From Thalassovita mangrovi (GTDB lineage: Bacteria > Pseudomonadota > Alphaproteobacteria > Rhodobacterales > Rhodobacteraceae): a stretch of 64,000 nt of DNA. Made by a program: the position numbers and the translations under genes. The notes under the pieces were generated by a model. That model saw only the letters and a list, made by a program, of their open reading frames with translations. It ran no database searches and was not told the origin of the DNA. Location: positions 62,001-126,000 of the forward strand of contig NZ_WWEN01000006.1 of assembly GCF_009857745.1 (NCBI RefSeq), given 5' to 3'. This document shows positions 1 to 8,310 of this stretch, one piece after another. How positions within the stretch are numbered: position 1 is the stretch's first letter; each line of letters begins with the position of its first letter.

Positions 1-27
1 GCCTAAGTACGCCCCACACTACAGAGT

Positions 28-102
28 GTCCCGTTCGTCTATCGGTTAGGACGCCAGGTTTTCAACCTGGAAAGAGGGGTTCGATTCCCCTACGGGATGC
101 CA
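28..102 (+). tRNA. tRNA-Glu (TTC anticodon), copy 1
   Basis: The 75-nt cloverleaf can be read directly: acceptor GTCCCGT pairs with ACGGGAT (first pair is G-T), the anticodon stem CCAGG/CCTGG encloses the loop TTTTCAA with anticodon TTC, the T arm contains GGTTCGATTCC, and CCA is encoded. It is identical to the copy at 1264-1338. About 27 nt upstream and about 15 nt downstream are also nearly identical between the two copies. Confidence 0.97.
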
Positions 103-280
103 CTTTCCCCCGGCATCGAATATCGACCAGAAACCCGCAGTTATCGGGCCGTCCGATTTGCGCCCTGCGCAAATGCACAGCCCTCATGCGGCCGGGAAGA
201 AGTGACAAATCCGGGACGACCTTTATATCAGGGGTTCGGGCCGCGCGCCCTCCTTCGACCCCGCAGAATTAGGTGACCAA

Positions 281-1132
281 ATGACCATCCAATACACGCC
301 CCCCAAGGTCTGGACCTGGGAACAGGAAAGCGGCGGCACGTTCGCCAGCATCAACCGCCCCGTCGCCGGGGCCACGCATGATGCCGAACTGCCGCGCGGC
401 GAGCATGATTTCCAGCTCTATTCGCTGGCCACGCCGAACGGCGTCAAGGTTACCGTGATGTTCGAGGAACTGCTGGAAGCCGGGCATGAGGGCGCCGAAT
501 ACGACGCCTGGCCGATCAAGATCGGCGACGGCATGCAATTCGGGTCGGGATTCGTCGAGGTGAACCCCAACTCCAAGATCCCCGCCCTGCTGGACCTGAG
601 CGGCGACGAACCGCTGCGGCTGTTCGAAAGCGGCTCGATGCTGCTGCACCTTGCCGACAAGTTCCGCGCCTTCCTGCCCGCCGAAGGCCCGGTGCGGACC
701 GAGGCGCTGAACTGGCTGTTCTGGCAGATGGGCAGCGCGCCCTTCCTGGGCGGCGGCTTCGGCCATTTCTTTGCCTATGCGCCGGAAAAATTCGAATACC
801 CGATCAACCGCTACGCGATGGAGGTCAAGCGCCAGCTCGACGTGCTGGACCGGCAACTGGCCGAGCGGCCCTATATCGCCGGGGATGACTATACCATCGC
901 CGATATCGCGATCTGGCCCTGGTATGGCCAGCTGGTGCGCAACAAGACCTACAAGGACGCGGCCGAATTCCTCGACGCGGACGGATACACCCATGTGCAG
1001 GCCTGGGCCGAAAAGATCGCGGCGCGTCCGGCGGTCAAACGCGGGGTCATGGTCAACCGGCTTTCGGGCGACGAATCCGAACAGGTGCCCGAACGCCATT
1101 CCGCTGCGGATTTCGACGGCAAGGCGCTCTGA
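281..1132 (+). CDS. yghU: YghU-type glutathione S-transferase / GSH-dependent disulfide-bond oxidoreductase
   Basis: The 283-aa protein has the YghU/nu-class GST layout. A family-specific N-terminal extension (around residues 1-45, with TPPKVWTWEQ and SGGTFASINRP) precedes a thioredoxin-like domain containing NPNSKIPALLD and the ESGSMLLHLADK region (about 45-135). An all-helical C-terminal domain with DDYTIADIAIWPWYG follows. Known family members use glutathione to reduce disulfides and organic hydroperoxides in the cytoplasm. The ATG at 281 gives the full family length. The gene lies alone between two identical tRNA-Glu genes, which suggests the segment arose or is maintained by recombination between the tRNA repeats. 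The family call is secure; the physiological substrate is unknown. Confidence 0.93.
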   Translation: MTIQYTPPKVWTWEQESGGTFASINRPVAGATHDAELPRGEHDFQLYSLATPNGVKVTVMFEELLEAGHEGAEYDAWPIKIGDGMQFGSGFVEVNPNSKIPALLDLSGDEPLRLFESGSMLLHLADKFRAFLPAEGPVRTEALNWLFWQMGSAPFLGGGFGHFFAYAPEKFEYPINRYAMEVKRQLDVLDRQLAERPYIAGDDYTIADIAIWPWYGQLVRNKTYKDAAEFLDADGYTHVQAWAEKIAARPAVKRGVMVNRLSGDESEQVPERHSAADFDGKAL

Positions 1133-1263
1133 CCCAATTTTCCGGGCGCGCCCGCGGCGTTTCGGCGCCGCGATGCGCGTTCGGAAAAAATTGCGACAAA
1201 GGGCACATTTTCGCTCTTGATCTACAAAAGCGCTTTGCCTAAAAGCGCTCCACACTACAGAGT

Positions 1264-1338
1264 GTCCCGTTCGTCTATCGGTTAGGACGCCAGGTTTTCA
1301 ACCTGGAAAGAGGGGTTCGATTCCCCTACGGGATGCCA
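1264..1338 (+). tRNA. tRNA-Glu (TTC anticodon), copy 2
   Basis: This is a 75-nt tRNA identical to the copy at 28-102, with encoded CCA and anticodon TTC. The preceding leader (CACTACAGAGT) and the following CACTTTCCC-CGGCAT are also shared, so the duplicated unit is larger than the tRNA itself, roughly 1237-1353 against 1-117. Confidence 0.97.
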
Positions 1339-1444
1339 CTTTCCCACGGCATATTTGGATCGATGTGAAGCAGCGGCTCGGTGCGTCCGGTTGCGGGTGG
1401 TTTCCGTTTGGGGGCTGTGGGAATCTGTCAGGACATCAGACGGC

Positions 1445-1473
1445 AAAACGCCAGCCCGGGGACCGGACTGGCG
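1445..1473 (-). terminator. Rho-independent terminator of the purA-DUF2842 operon
   Basis: Reading the minus strand, CGCCAG (1473-1468) pairs with CTGGCG (1454-1449), with further pairing CCGG/CCGG inside, and the hairpin is followed by TTTTG. It lies about 50 nt after the stop of the DUF2842 gene. Confidence 0.65.
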
Positions 1474-1524
1474 CTGACCCGGTTCTTGGTCCAGGTCTGG
1501 ATTTCTTCTGAAGAAAGTTACGTC

Positions 1525-1761
1525 TCAGGCGTCGCCGTCATCCTGCGGCGCGTCGGGGTCGGCCTGGCCGACCCCTTTGAAGACGAATTTGAACGGCAAC
1601 GCCCAGACGATGCCCAAGCCCACATAGATCAGCAGTTCCAGCCAGATCGCCGGCCGGTCGAACAGGTTCACCACGCTGATCGCCGCCACGATATAGGCGG
1701 GCAGACCGATCAGCAGGATCACCAGCGACCAGCGGCGGCGGGCTTTGTAGGACAGCGCCAT
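1525..1761 (-). CDS. DUF2842 small membrane protein
   Basis: The 78-aa protein has a basic N-terminus (YKARRRW), two hydrophobic segments (about residues 12-33 and 40-62) and an acidic Asp-rich tail. This is the pattern of the alphaproteobacterial DUF2842 family, whose function is unknown. Its ATG shares one base with the purA stop codon (TGATG), so it is translationally coupled to purA and almost certainly co-transcribed. It is probably an inner-membrane protein. Any link to purine synthesis is inferred only from the overlap. Confidence 0.85.
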   Translation of the reverse strand: MALSYKARRRWSLVILLIGLPAYIVAAISVVNLFDRPAIWLELLIYVGLGIVWALPFKFVFKGVGQADPDAPQDDGDA

Positions 1762-3053
1762 CAGTCAGCGAAGGGATCGGTGACGAGGATGGTGTCGTCG
1801 CGTTCCGGCGAAGTCGACAGCAGCGCCACCGGGCAGTCGATCAGCTCTTCCACCCGCTTGACGTATTTGATCGCGTTGGCCGGCAGGTCGTTCCAGCTGC
1901 GTGCGCCTTCGGTCGATTCGGACCAGCCGGGCATTTCCTCGTAAACCGGGGTGCAGCGGGCCTGCGCATCGGCGGCGGTGGGCAGGTAGTCGAGCGTTTC
2001 GCCGTCGAGTTCATAACCGACGCAGATCTTCAGCGTGTCGAACCCGTCCAGCACGTCGAGCTTGGTCAGCGAAATGCCGTTGACTCCGCTGGTGGCGCAG
2101 GTCTGGCGCACCAGGGCTGCGTCGAACCAGCCGCAGCGGCGCTTGCGCCCGGTGGTGGTGCCGAATTCGTGGCCGCGTTCCCCCAGGCGCTGGCCGTCAT
2201 CGTCCAGCAGTTCGGTCGGGAACGGGCCTTCGCCCACCCGGGTGGTGTAGGCCTTGACGATGCCCAGCACGTAATCGATCGACCCCGGGCCGATACCGGT
2301 GCCGGTGGCGGCCTGACCGGAAATCACGTTGGACGAGGTCACGTAGGGATAGGTGCCGAAATCGATATCCAGCAACGCGCCCTGGGCGCCCTCGAACAGG
2401 ATGCGTTTGCCCGCCTTGCGCTTTTCGTTCATCACCTTCCAGACGGGTCCGGCATATTTCAGGATCTCGGGCGCGATTTCCTTGAGCTGCGCGATCAGGC
2501 CGTCACGGTCGATTTCCGGCAGCCCCAACCCCTTGCGCAGCGCGTTGTGATGCACCAGCGCGCGGTCGACGCGCAGTTCCAGCGTCGCGTCATCGGCCAG
2601 ATCGGCAACCCGGATCACCCGGCGGCCGACCTTGTCTTCGTAGCACGGGCCGATGCCGCGGCCGGTGGTGCCGATCTTGGCGACCGAATTCTGGTTTTCC
2701 CGCGCCCGGTCCAGTTCGCCGTGGAACGGCAGGATCAGCGGGGTGTTTTCCGCGATCATCAGGGTGTCGGGATTGATGTCGACGCCCTGGGCGCGGATCG
2801 TTTCGATTTCCTTCAGCAGGTGCCACGGGTCCAGCACCACGCCGTTGCCGATCACCGAAAGCTTGCCGCCGCGCACCACGCCCGAGGGCAGCGCGTGCAG
2901 CTTGTAGACTTCACCGTCGATCACCAGGGTATGGCCGGCGTTGTGGCCGCCCTGGAACCGCGCGATCACGTCGGCGCGTTCCGACAGCCAGTCCACGATC
3001 TTGCCTTTGCCTTCATCGCCCCACTGGGCGCCGACCACGACGACGTTTGCCAT
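1761..3053 (-). CDS. purA: Adenylosuccinate synthetase
   Basis: The 430-aa protein catalyses GTP-dependent joining of IMP and aspartate to adenylosuccinate, the first committed step to AMP. The N-terminal [14 protein letters not shown] is the GTP-binding P-loop, GGHNAGHT follows, and [25 protein letters not shown] and [12 protein letters not shown] are the other conserved blocks. The start at MANVVVVG is chosen because AAGGAG sits 8 nt upstream and it matches the family N-terminus; the reading frame is open 13 codons further upstream. It is the first gene of a two-gene operon with the DUF2842 protein. Confidence 0.98.
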   Translation of the reverse strand: MANVVVVGAQWGDEGKGKIVDWLSERADVIARFQGGHNAGHTLVIDGEVYKLHALPSGVVRGGKLSVIGNGVVLDPWHLLKEIETIRAQGVDINPDTLMIAENTPLILPFHGELDRARENQNSVAKIGTTGRGIGPCYEDKVGRRVIRVADLADDATLELRVDRALVHHNALRKGLGLPEIDRDGLIAQLKEIAPEILKYAGPVWKVMNEKRKAGKRILFEGAQGALLDIDFGTYPYVTSSNVISGQAATGTGIGPGSIDYVLGIVKAYTTRVGEGPFPTELLDDDGQRLGERGHEFGTTTGRKRRCGWFDAALVRQTCATSGVNGISLTKLDVLDGFDTLKICVGYELDGETLDYLPTAADAQARCTPVYEEMPGWSESTEGARSWNDLPANAIKYVKRVEELIDCPVALLSTSPERDDTILVTDPFAD

Positions 3054-3099
3054 TGCTGGCTCCTTTTGAAATTGGATCAAACCCGCGCCCATATATATC

Positions 3100-3115
3100 C
3101 CCTGCCGGGGCAGGG
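3100..3115. promoter_or_regulatory. Palindrome in the purA / membrane-protein divergent promoter region
   Basis: CCCTGCC and GGCAGGG form perfect 7-bp arms around two bases. On the minus strand a TATATAT run (3098-3091), which could serve as a -10 element for purA, lies immediately downstream. No good -35 is visible, so an operator role is only a suggestion. Confidence 0.3.
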
Positions 3116-3190
3116 AAACCGGAAATTCGCCCCGGCACTGGACCGGACGCGACAGATTGCGTAATCCATGGTTAATGCGCGAGGGTTCGC

Positions 3191-3598
3191 ATGGGGGACA
3201 ACATGGGATTACTGCTGCGTTGGTTAGTGGCTTTCGTATTGCTGGCGGCCACGTTCAATCCGACGGAATGGAATTACACATCCTGGGCGGTGCAGCATTA
3301 CAGCGACCAGACGCCGATGGCGGTGCTGTTGGGGCTTTTGCTGCTGATCGGCTACATCATCTATCTGCGCGCCACCCTGCGCTCGATCGGCGGATTCGGC
3401 ATGTTCCTGATCCTGGCGGTGATCGCGGCGCTGATCTGGGTGCTGTATGATTATGGGCTGCTGGACCTGGAAAACCCGACGGTGAACACCTGGATCGGGC
3501 TGTTCGCGCTGTCGGTGGTGCTGGGCGTCGGGCTGAGTTGGAGCCATATCCGGCGGATGCTGTCGGGCCAGTACGATATGGACGATGTGGAAGAATAG
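3191..3598 (+). CDS. Four-helix membrane protein, DUF6524-like
   Basis: The protein has 135 aa and four hydrophobic segments (about residues 7-22, 44-60, 70-88 and 102-118), with a short acidic C-terminus (DMDDVEE). It resembles a conserved Rhodobacteraceae family that I recall as DUF6524; no function is known. Two starts are possible: ATG 3191 preceded by GAGGG, or ATG 3203 preceded by GGGGGA, which gives the N-terminus MGLLLRW more typical of the family. It is transcribed divergently from purA and lies about 100 nt before secG. Confidence 0.75.
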   Translation: MGDNMGLLLRWLVAFVLLAATFNPTEWNYTSWAVQHYSDQTPMAVLLGLLLLIGYIIYLRATLRSIGGFGMFLILAVIAALIWVLYDYGLLDLENPTVNTWIGLFALSVVLGVGLSWSHIRRMLSGQYDMDDVEE

Positions 3599-3699
3599 AA
3601 CCACCCCGGCAAAATCCCCCCTGCCCCACGCCCTTCGGGGTTGCGCCGTCCCGATATAGACCTTAAGTAGCCGCATCGAACCAATCCGAAGGCTGCTCC

Positions 3700-4065
3700 A
3701 TGGAAAACGTCGTTCTCATCATCCACCTTCTTCTGGCGCTGGCGCTGATCGGTGTCGTGCTGATGCAACGGTCGGAAGGCGGCGGTCTGGGCATGGGCGG
3801 CGGCGGCGGTGCCGTGACGGGCCGCGCGGCAGCCACCGCATTGGGCAAAATCACCTGGGTGCTGGCCATTGGCTTCATCTGCACCTCGATCACGCTGACG
3901 ATCATCGCCGCTGAAAAATCGGCGGGCGGTTCGGTGCTTGACCGCGTCGGCACCGGTGCGACGGCCACCGAGGAAACCGGCGACACCACCGCACCTGCTG
4001 CGGGCAACGATCTGCTGCCGCCTTCGGCCGGTGACAATGCGCCGCTGGTTCCGCGCGCCGACTGA
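3700..4065 (+). CDS. secG: Preprotein translocase subunit SecG
   Basis: SecG is the small non-essential subunit of the SecYEG inner-membrane channel. The 121-aa product shows the family pattern: a first transmembrane helix (about 1-20), the conserved LMQRSEGGGLGMGGGGG cytoplasmic loop, and a second helix (about 48-70). A variable low-complexity C-terminal tail rich in Thr, Ala and Asp follows. Placement just upstream of pyrG is a common alphaproteobacterial arrangement. A hairpin lies between the two genes. Confidence 0.95.
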   Translation: MENVVLIIHLLLALALIGVVLMQRSEGGGLGMGGGGGAVTGRAAATALGKITWVLAIGFICTSITLTIIAAEKSAGGSVLDRVGTGATATEETGDTTAPAAGNDLLPPSAGDNAPLVPRAD

Positions 4066-4085
4066 CCACAACCGATTGAGACAGG

Positions 4086-4120
4086 CAAGAAGACCGCAAC
4101 TGCATCTAGCGGTCGTCTTG
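4086..4120 (+). terminator. Hairpin after secG, possible terminator or leader element
   Basis: Twelve-base arms (4086-4097 and 4109-4120) pair with one mismatch around an 11-nt loop. There is no T-run, so intrinsic termination is uncertain. A perfect TATAAT (4122-4127) follows directly and could be the -10 of a pyrG promoter, though no convincing -35 is seen. Confidence 0.4.
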
Positions 4121-4161
4121 CTATAATTCTGCGAATCTAGTATTGCTTGAGTCCCGTGGTG

Positions 4162-4183
4162 CTACGGTTTTTCACGACCGTAG
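4162..4183 (+). promoter_or_regulatory. Small hairpin in the pyrG leader
   Basis: CTACGG (4162-4167) pairs perfectly with CCGTAG (4178-4183) across a 10-nt loop that includes five T residues, 56 nt before the pyrG start codon. It may influence the pyrG mRNA leader; no known regulator is implied. Confidence 0.3.
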
Positions 4184-4239
4184 GGGCTTGGTTATTGGCG
4201 TGTGAACGCCAGTTGGAAATCACGGGGGTTGCCGAACAT

Positions 4240-5883
4240 ATGGCGCGTTTCATCTTCATCACCGGCGGTGTTGTTTCCTCTCTCGGCAAGGGGCTTGCCT
4301 CGGCCGCTCTGGGGTCTTTGCTGCAGGCCCGTGGGTATTCCGTGCGGCTGCGCAAACTCGACCCGTATCTGAACGTCGATCCGGGCACGATGAGCCCTTT
4401 CGAACATGGCGAGGTGTTCGTCACCGATGACGGCGCCGAAACCGACCTGGACCTGGGCCATTACGAACGTTTCACCGGGGTACCGGCGCGGATGACCGAC
4501 TCGGTTTCTTCGGGGCGGATCTATTCCAACGTGCTGGAACGCGAACGGCGCGGCGATTACCTGGGCAAGACGATCCAGGTGGTTCCCCACGTCACCAACG
4601 AGATCAAGGATTTTATCTCGATCGGCGAGGATGAGGTCGATTTCATGCTCTGCGAAATCGGCGGCACCGTCGGCGATATCGAGGGCCTGCCCTTCTTCGA
4701 AGCGATCCGCCAGTTCAGCCATGACAAGCCGCGCGGCCAGTGCATCTTCATGCACCTGACCCTGCTGCCCTACCTGGCGGCCAGCGGCGAGCTGAAGACC
4801 AAGCCGACCCAGCACAGCGTCAAGGAACTGCAGTCGATCGGCATCGCGCCCGATATCCTGGTCTGCCGGTCGGAACAGCTGATCCCGGAAAAGGAACGCG
4901 AAAAGATCGCGCTGTTCTGTAATGTCCGGAAAGAGGCCGTGGTCGCCGCCTATGACCTGAAATCGATCTACGAGGCGCCGCTGGCCTATCACCGCGAAGG
5001 GCTGGACCAGGCGGTTCTGGACGCGTTCGGCATCGCCCCCGCGCCGCGCCCCGACCTGAGCAAATGGGACGACGTGGTCGACCGCATCCACAACACCGAC
5101 GGCGAGGTCAACATCGCCATCGTCGGCAAATACGTGCAGCTGGAAGACGCCTACAAGTCGATCAAGGAGGCCCTGACCCATGGCGGCATGGCCAACCGGG
5201 TCAAGGTGAACGTCGAATGGGTCGATGCCGAGATTTTCGACAACGAAGATCCCGCGCCCTACCTGGAAGGCTTCCACGCGATCCTGGTGCCCGGCGGTTT
5301 TGGCGAACGCGGCACCGAGGGCAAGATCAAGGCGGCGCAATTCGCCCGCGAACGCAAGGTGCCTTACCTGGGCATCTGCCTTGGCATGCAGATGGCGGTG
5401 ATCGAAGCGGCCCGCAACGTGGCCGGCATCACCACCGCCGGGTCCGAGGAATTCGACCACGAGGCCGGCAAGAAGCGTTTCGAACCCGTGGTGTATCACC
5501 TGAAGGAATGGGTTCAGGGCAACGCCAAGGTGCAGCGCAAGGCGGATGACGCCAAGGGCGGCACGATGCGGCTGGGCGCCTATCACGCGGCGCTGACGGC
5601 AGGATCGAAGGTGGCCGAGGTCTATCACGCGACCGAGATCGACGAACGCCACCGTCACCGCTATGAGGTCGACATCAAGTATCGCGACAAGCTGGAAGCC
5701 TGCGGGCTGAACTTCTCGGGCATGTCGCCGGACGGGCGGCTGCCGGAAATCGTCGAATGGAAGGATCACCCGTGGTTCATCGGGGTTCAGTTCCACCCGG
5801 AACTGAAATCGAAACCCTTCGATCCGCATCCACTGTTCGCTGATTTCGTCCGCGCCGCAGTGGAAACCTCGCGGCTGGTCTGA
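4240..5883 (+). CDS. pyrG: CTP synthase
   Basis: The 547-aa enzyme amidates UTP to CTP with glutamine and ATP. The N-terminal synthetase domain begins [18 protein letters not shown] (P-loop type) and contains [15 protein letters not shown] and [12 protein letters not shown]. The C-terminal class I glutamine amidotransferase domain (from about residue 290) has LVPGGFG, the nucleophile block YLGICLGMQ and the late His-Pro-Glu in [10 protein letters not shown]. Starting at 4240 gives the universal MARFIF N-terminus, although the frame is open 31 codons further upstream. The Shine-Dalgarno is weak (a GGGGG run about 13 nt away). Confidence 0.98.
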   Translation: MARFIFITGGVVSSLGKGLASAALGSLLQARGYSVRLRKLDPYLNVDPGTMSPFEHGEVFVTDDGAETDLDLGHYERFTGVPARMTDSVSSGRIYSNVLERERRGDYLGKTIQVVPHVTNEIKDFISIGEDEVDFMLCEIGGTVGDIEGLPFFEAIRQFSHDKPRGQCIFMHLTLLPYLAASGELKTKPTQHSVKELQSIGIAPDILVCRSEQLIPEKEREKIALFCNVRKEAVVAAYDLKSIYEAPLAYHREGLDQAVLDAFGIAPAPRPDLSKWDDVVDRIHNTDGEVNIAIVGKYVQLEDAYKSIKEALTHGGMANRVKVNVEWVDAEIFDNEDPAPYLEGFHAILVPGGFGERGTEGKIKAAQFARERKVPYLGICLGMQMAVIEAARNVAGITTAGSEEFDHEAGKKRFEPVVYHLKEWVQGNAKVQRKADDAKGGTMRLGAYHAALTAGSKVAEVYHATEIDERHRHRYEVDIKYRDKLEACGLNFSGMSPDGRLPEIVEWKDHPWFIGVQFHPELKSKPFDPHPLFADFVRAAVETSRLV

Positions 5884-5896
5884 GCCGAAATATTTA

Positions 5897-5940
5897 ACGC
5901 GCGCCCGCCGGCTTACGGTCAGGCGCGCGTCCATGGGCCG
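5897..5940. terminator. GC-rich hairpin between convergent genes
   Basis: ACGCGCGCC (5897-5905) pairs perfectly with GGCGCGCGT (5932-5940). It lies between the pyrG stop and the convergent gene ending at 6000. There is no strong T-run, so it is a terminator candidate only. Confidence 0.45.
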
Positions 5941-5999
5941 CTCGACAGGCTGAGTTTTCCGCAAGCGAGGCTGCTTACCCCCTCCCTGCCGTTCAATGC

Positions 6000-6614
6000 T
6001 CAGCCGCGTTTCCACATCGGTTCGAACAGGGTGCGCCACAGGGCGGTTTTCCGGCCGATATTCGGCGTCATCACCAGGGTGCGCGGGCTGTCGTCGGAAA
6101 TCGCTTCAAAATGATCCTCGTCGAACCGCCAACGGCCCTGCACGCCGCGCGCGGCATCGGATCGCTGCTGGTCGATCCAGCGCACCGCATCGGCCCGCAC
6201 CGGCGCCAGCCCGAATTCGGGATGCGGCAGGTAGAAGCCGTAGCCGATCTTCATATGCAGGCAATCCAGCGCCGCGACCCGGGCGGTATGCTCCAGCGGC
6301 ACCTCATCGCGGTGAAGGTAATTGAACCGCGCGGGATCGGCGTTCAGGAACACCTGCAGCGCCGTGGCCAGGTCGAGCCCCAGGGTCGACATCAACCAGC
6401 CCAGTTCGCGCAGATCGCCGTTATCCCAGTCGAAGGCCAGCGCCGCGTTGCGGATCGCATCGATATTCCCGGCGATCCGTTGCTTCTGCAGCGCCGGGGC
6501 CTTGACCGCGCCCGACCGCGCGGTCGTACGCAGCGACAGCGCCGGGCGCTTTTTCACCACCGGGCGCCGGATCAATGCTGGACGTTTCAAATTCACGATC
6601 CCTATGCCTGCCAT
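6000..6614 (-). CDS. Hypothetical protein, DUF4274-like
   Basis: The 204-aa protein has a basic, proline-rich N-terminus (repeated RRPVVKKRP-type residues to about 35). A helical region with FDWDNGDLRELGWLMS and LDLATALQVFLNAD follows, which resembles the NWDDG and LGTALLLFYLADG pattern of DUF4274. The C-terminal half is rich in aromatic and charged residues. The start at MAGIGIVNL is chosen because GGAGAG lies 8 nt upstream; further upstream codons read as noise. No function can be assigned. It stands alone and convergent to pyrG. Confidence 0.6.
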   Translation of the reverse strand: MAGIGIVNLKRPALIRRPVVKKRPALSLRTTARSGAVKAPALQKQRIAGNIDAIRNAALAFDWDNGDLRELGWLMSTLGLDLATALQVFLNADPARFNYLHRDEVPLEHTARVAALDCLHMKIGYGFYLPHPEFGLAPVRADAVRWIDQQRSDAARGVQGRWRFDEDHFEAISDDSPRTLVMTPNIGRKTALWRTLFEPMWKRG

Positions 6615-6823
6615 GGCTCTCTCCTGCCAAGTCACCGCTGTGTGCCCTTGTCGGATCGTAATCAAGCAGCGCATCCGGGAAAAACTTGGGTGCAAAAAGG
6701 GCGAATTCGTGAACAACCGCGCGACTTAGAGTAAAATTCGTTTCGCCCTTTCCTTTTACCGCAATTCGCGCCAACGTCCCCGCCAATTGGCCACTAGAGG
6801 CCCCGCATGGAGGAGAGAGCGAA

Positions 6824-7117
6824 ATGACCAAAGCCTATTGGGTGGCGCATGTCGATGTCGACGACCCGGACGTCTATGAAAACTACAAGCGCGCCAATGC
6901 CGCGCCCTTCGCCGAATACGGGGCAAAATTCATCGTCCGGGGCGGCGATCAGGAAATCCGCGAAGGCCAGGTGCGCGGCCGCACCGTGGTGATCGAATTC
7001 CCCAGCTACGAAGCGGCGGTCGCCTGCTACGAATCGGAAGGCTACCAGAAGGCGAAAGCGCTGCGCGATCCGGTATCGCAAGGCGACCTGGTGATCGTCG
7101 CCGGCTACGACGGCTGA
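6824..7117 (+). CDS. DUF1330 family protein
   Basis: The 97-aa protein has the ferredoxin-like DUF1330 pattern: AYWVAHVDVDDPDVYENYKR at the N-terminus, KFIVRGG in the middle, and VVIEFPSYEAAVACYES toward the end. DUF1330 proteins are small alpha/beta dimers of unknown biochemical role. A Shine-Dalgarno (GGAGAGAG) lies directly upstream of ATG 6824. It appears monocistronic. Confidence 0.9.
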   Translation: MTKAYWVAHVDVDDPDVYENYKRANAAPFAEYGAKFIVRGGDQEIREGQVRGRTVVIEFPSYEAAVACYESEGYQKAKALRDPVSQGDLVIVAGYDG

Positions 7118-7223
7118 CCCGCCCCACCCCTGCGCGGCCCGTTTTCGGGCTGCGACACTCCTTCCCCATGTCGGATGTCATTTTCCTTTCACGGTTTTGC
7201 CCGCCTTGGGATAAGCTGTGGAT

Positions 7224-7667
7224 ATGTTCGCCAACCTGCTCAGCGCCCTGACCGGGCACCGGCATGAAGAAACGCTGCCCGAACCGGATGCGGCGATGGC
7301 GCTTGGTGCGCTTCTGGTGCGGGTGGCGAAATCCAATCTCAGCTACCGGGTCGAGGAAATCCGCCGCATCGACCGGCTCCTGGCGAAGATTCATGACCTG
7401 TCCCCGGTTGATGCGGCGAAGATGCGCGCCACCTGCGAAAAGCTGGAAAAGCGGGCGCCGCCGACCGAAATCTTTGCCGAACTGATCCGCGAAGGGGTCG
7501 ATTTCGACGACCGGCTGCAGGCGCTGGAGGCGATGTGGCAGGTGGTTCTGGCCGATGGCAAGCAAAGCCCCGAGCAGACCGAAATCGTGACCCGCGCACA
7601 GCATGCCCTGGGTCTGAGCGAGGCCGACAACCTGACCGCCCGGACCCGCGCGAAACAAGCGCGCTGA
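7224..7667 (+). CDS. TerB-like protein, first of a tandem pair
   Basis: The protein has about 147 aa and is helical, in the TerB (tellurite-resistance B-like) family. Segments LGALLVRVAKSN, EEIRRIDRLLAKI, DRLQALEAMWQVVLADG and ARTRAKQAR align with the protein encoded immediately downstream. In TerB folds two Asp-Gly loops bind metal. Here the second (VLADGKQ) is kept, but the first position reads KSNLSY instead of RSDGHY. ATG 7224 gives MFANLL, which matches the MFADFL start of the paralogue; a GTG two codons earlier (7218) is the alternative. The role is unknown, and TerB-like proteins are not all about tellurite. Confidence 0.8.
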   Translation: MFANLLSALTGHRHEETLPEPDAAMALGALLVRVAKSNLSYRVEEIRRIDRLLAKIHDLSPVDAAKMRATCEKLEKRAPPTEIFAELIREGVDFDDRLQALEAMWQVVLADGKQSPEQTEIVTRAQHALGLSEADNLTARTRAKQAR

Positions 7668-7710
7668 ATTGTGAATTGGCGCGGCGGGAAAACCGTCTTA
7701 TATGCCAATC

Positions 7711-8151
7711 ATGTTTGCAGATTTCCTGAAACGGCTGGTACAGCCCGCCCCCGCCCCCCTCAATGACGACGACGCCCGCCTGGCGCTGACCGCTCTGCTG
7801 GTCCGCGTCGCCCGCTCCGATGGCCATTACGATCCCGAAGAAATCCACCGGATCGACCGGATCGTCTGCACCCGTTTCGGGCTGGTCCCCGAAGCGGCCG
7901 TGGCGCTGCGTCACGAAGCCGAAGCGCTGGAGACCGAAGCGCCCGACACCGTGCGCTTCACCCGCGCGATCAAGGAGGCGGTGGCCTATGAGGACCGGAT
8001 CGGCGTGATCGAGGCGCTGTGGTCGGTGGTTCTGGCCGACGGGGCGCGCGACGCACAGGAAGACTCGCTGCTGCGGATGGTGTCCAACCTGCTGGGCATC
8101 AACGACCGCGACAGCGCGCTGGCCCGCCAAAGGGTGGAAAAAGCCCTCTGA
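7711..8151 (+). CDS. TerB-like protein, second of a tandem pair
   Basis: This 146-aa TerB-family protein is homologous to its upstream neighbour, with a 43-nt gap. It keeps both Asp-Gly loops (RSDGHYDPEE and VLADGARDAQE), so it is the more canonical copy. The start is taken at MFADFLKRL; an ATG three codons upstream (7702, MPI) is possible. Helices spanning LALTALLVRVA and DRIGVIEALWSVV are typical of the fold. The adjacent paralogue indicates a local duplication followed by divergence. Confidence 0.82.
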   Translation: MFADFLKRLVQPAPAPLNDDDARLALTALLVRVARSDGHYDPEEIHRIDRIVCTRFGLVPEAAVALRHEAEALETEAPDTVRFTRAIKEAVAYEDRIGVIEALWSVVLADGARDAQEDSLLRMVSNLLGINDRDSALARQRVEKAL

Positions 8152-8179
8152 CTCCCGCCCTTCGATTGATCACCCAGGT

Positions 8180-8212
8180 GTCAAATTGCGGATGACCCAG
8201 GGTCAATTTGAC
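8180..8212 (+). promoter_or_regulatory. Inverted repeat upstream of the ABC transporter operon
   Basis: GTCAAATTG (8180-8188) and CAATTTGAC (8204-8212) are perfect 9-bp arms with a 15-nt spacer. They lie about 100 nt before the ATPase gene and about 30 nt after the TerB-like gene. The element could be an operator or a terminator; there is no T-run, which favours an operator. Confidence 0.35.
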
Positions 8213-8270
8213 CGATTCCCGGGCAGATTCGCCGAATTGCAAGTTGCACAGATTGTTTTTTTCGGTCCTA

Positions 8271-8295
8271 TTCTGTCGATCAAACAGGGACAGAA
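8271..8295 (+). promoter_or_regulatory. Second inverted repeat, directly before the ABC transporter start
   Basis: TTCTGTC (8271-8277) and GACAGAA (8289-8295) form perfect 7-bp arms 11 nt apart, 15 nt before the TTG start. A TTGCAC (8244-8249) with TATTCT about 19 nt later may be the promoter, in which case this repeat would overlap the -10/+1 region. Confidence 0.3.
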
Positions 8296-8310
8296 CACAT
8301 AGGGACGCAC

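Noticed and set aside
269-1255. Long open frame on the minus strand opposite the glutathione transferase gene
   Set aside because: It is the antisense shadow of a high-GC gene: no start signal, biased composition, no recognisable motifs. The plus-strand gene explains the region.
1381-1944. 187-codon plus-strand frame after the second tRNA-Glu
   Set aside because: Low-complexity reading opposite purA and the DUF2842 gene, with no plausible N-terminus.
4192-6039. 615-codon minus-strand frame opposite pyrG
   Set aside because: It mirrors third-position GC of pyrG, runs across gene boundaries and has no domain pattern. The same applies to the long frames opposite phaC, the two ligase genes, the hybrid kinase and parE.
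7224-8151. Tandem TerB genes as a tellurite-resistance operon
   Set aside because: No TerA, TerC, TerD or TerZ partners are present; many TerB-like proteins are unrelated to tellurite.
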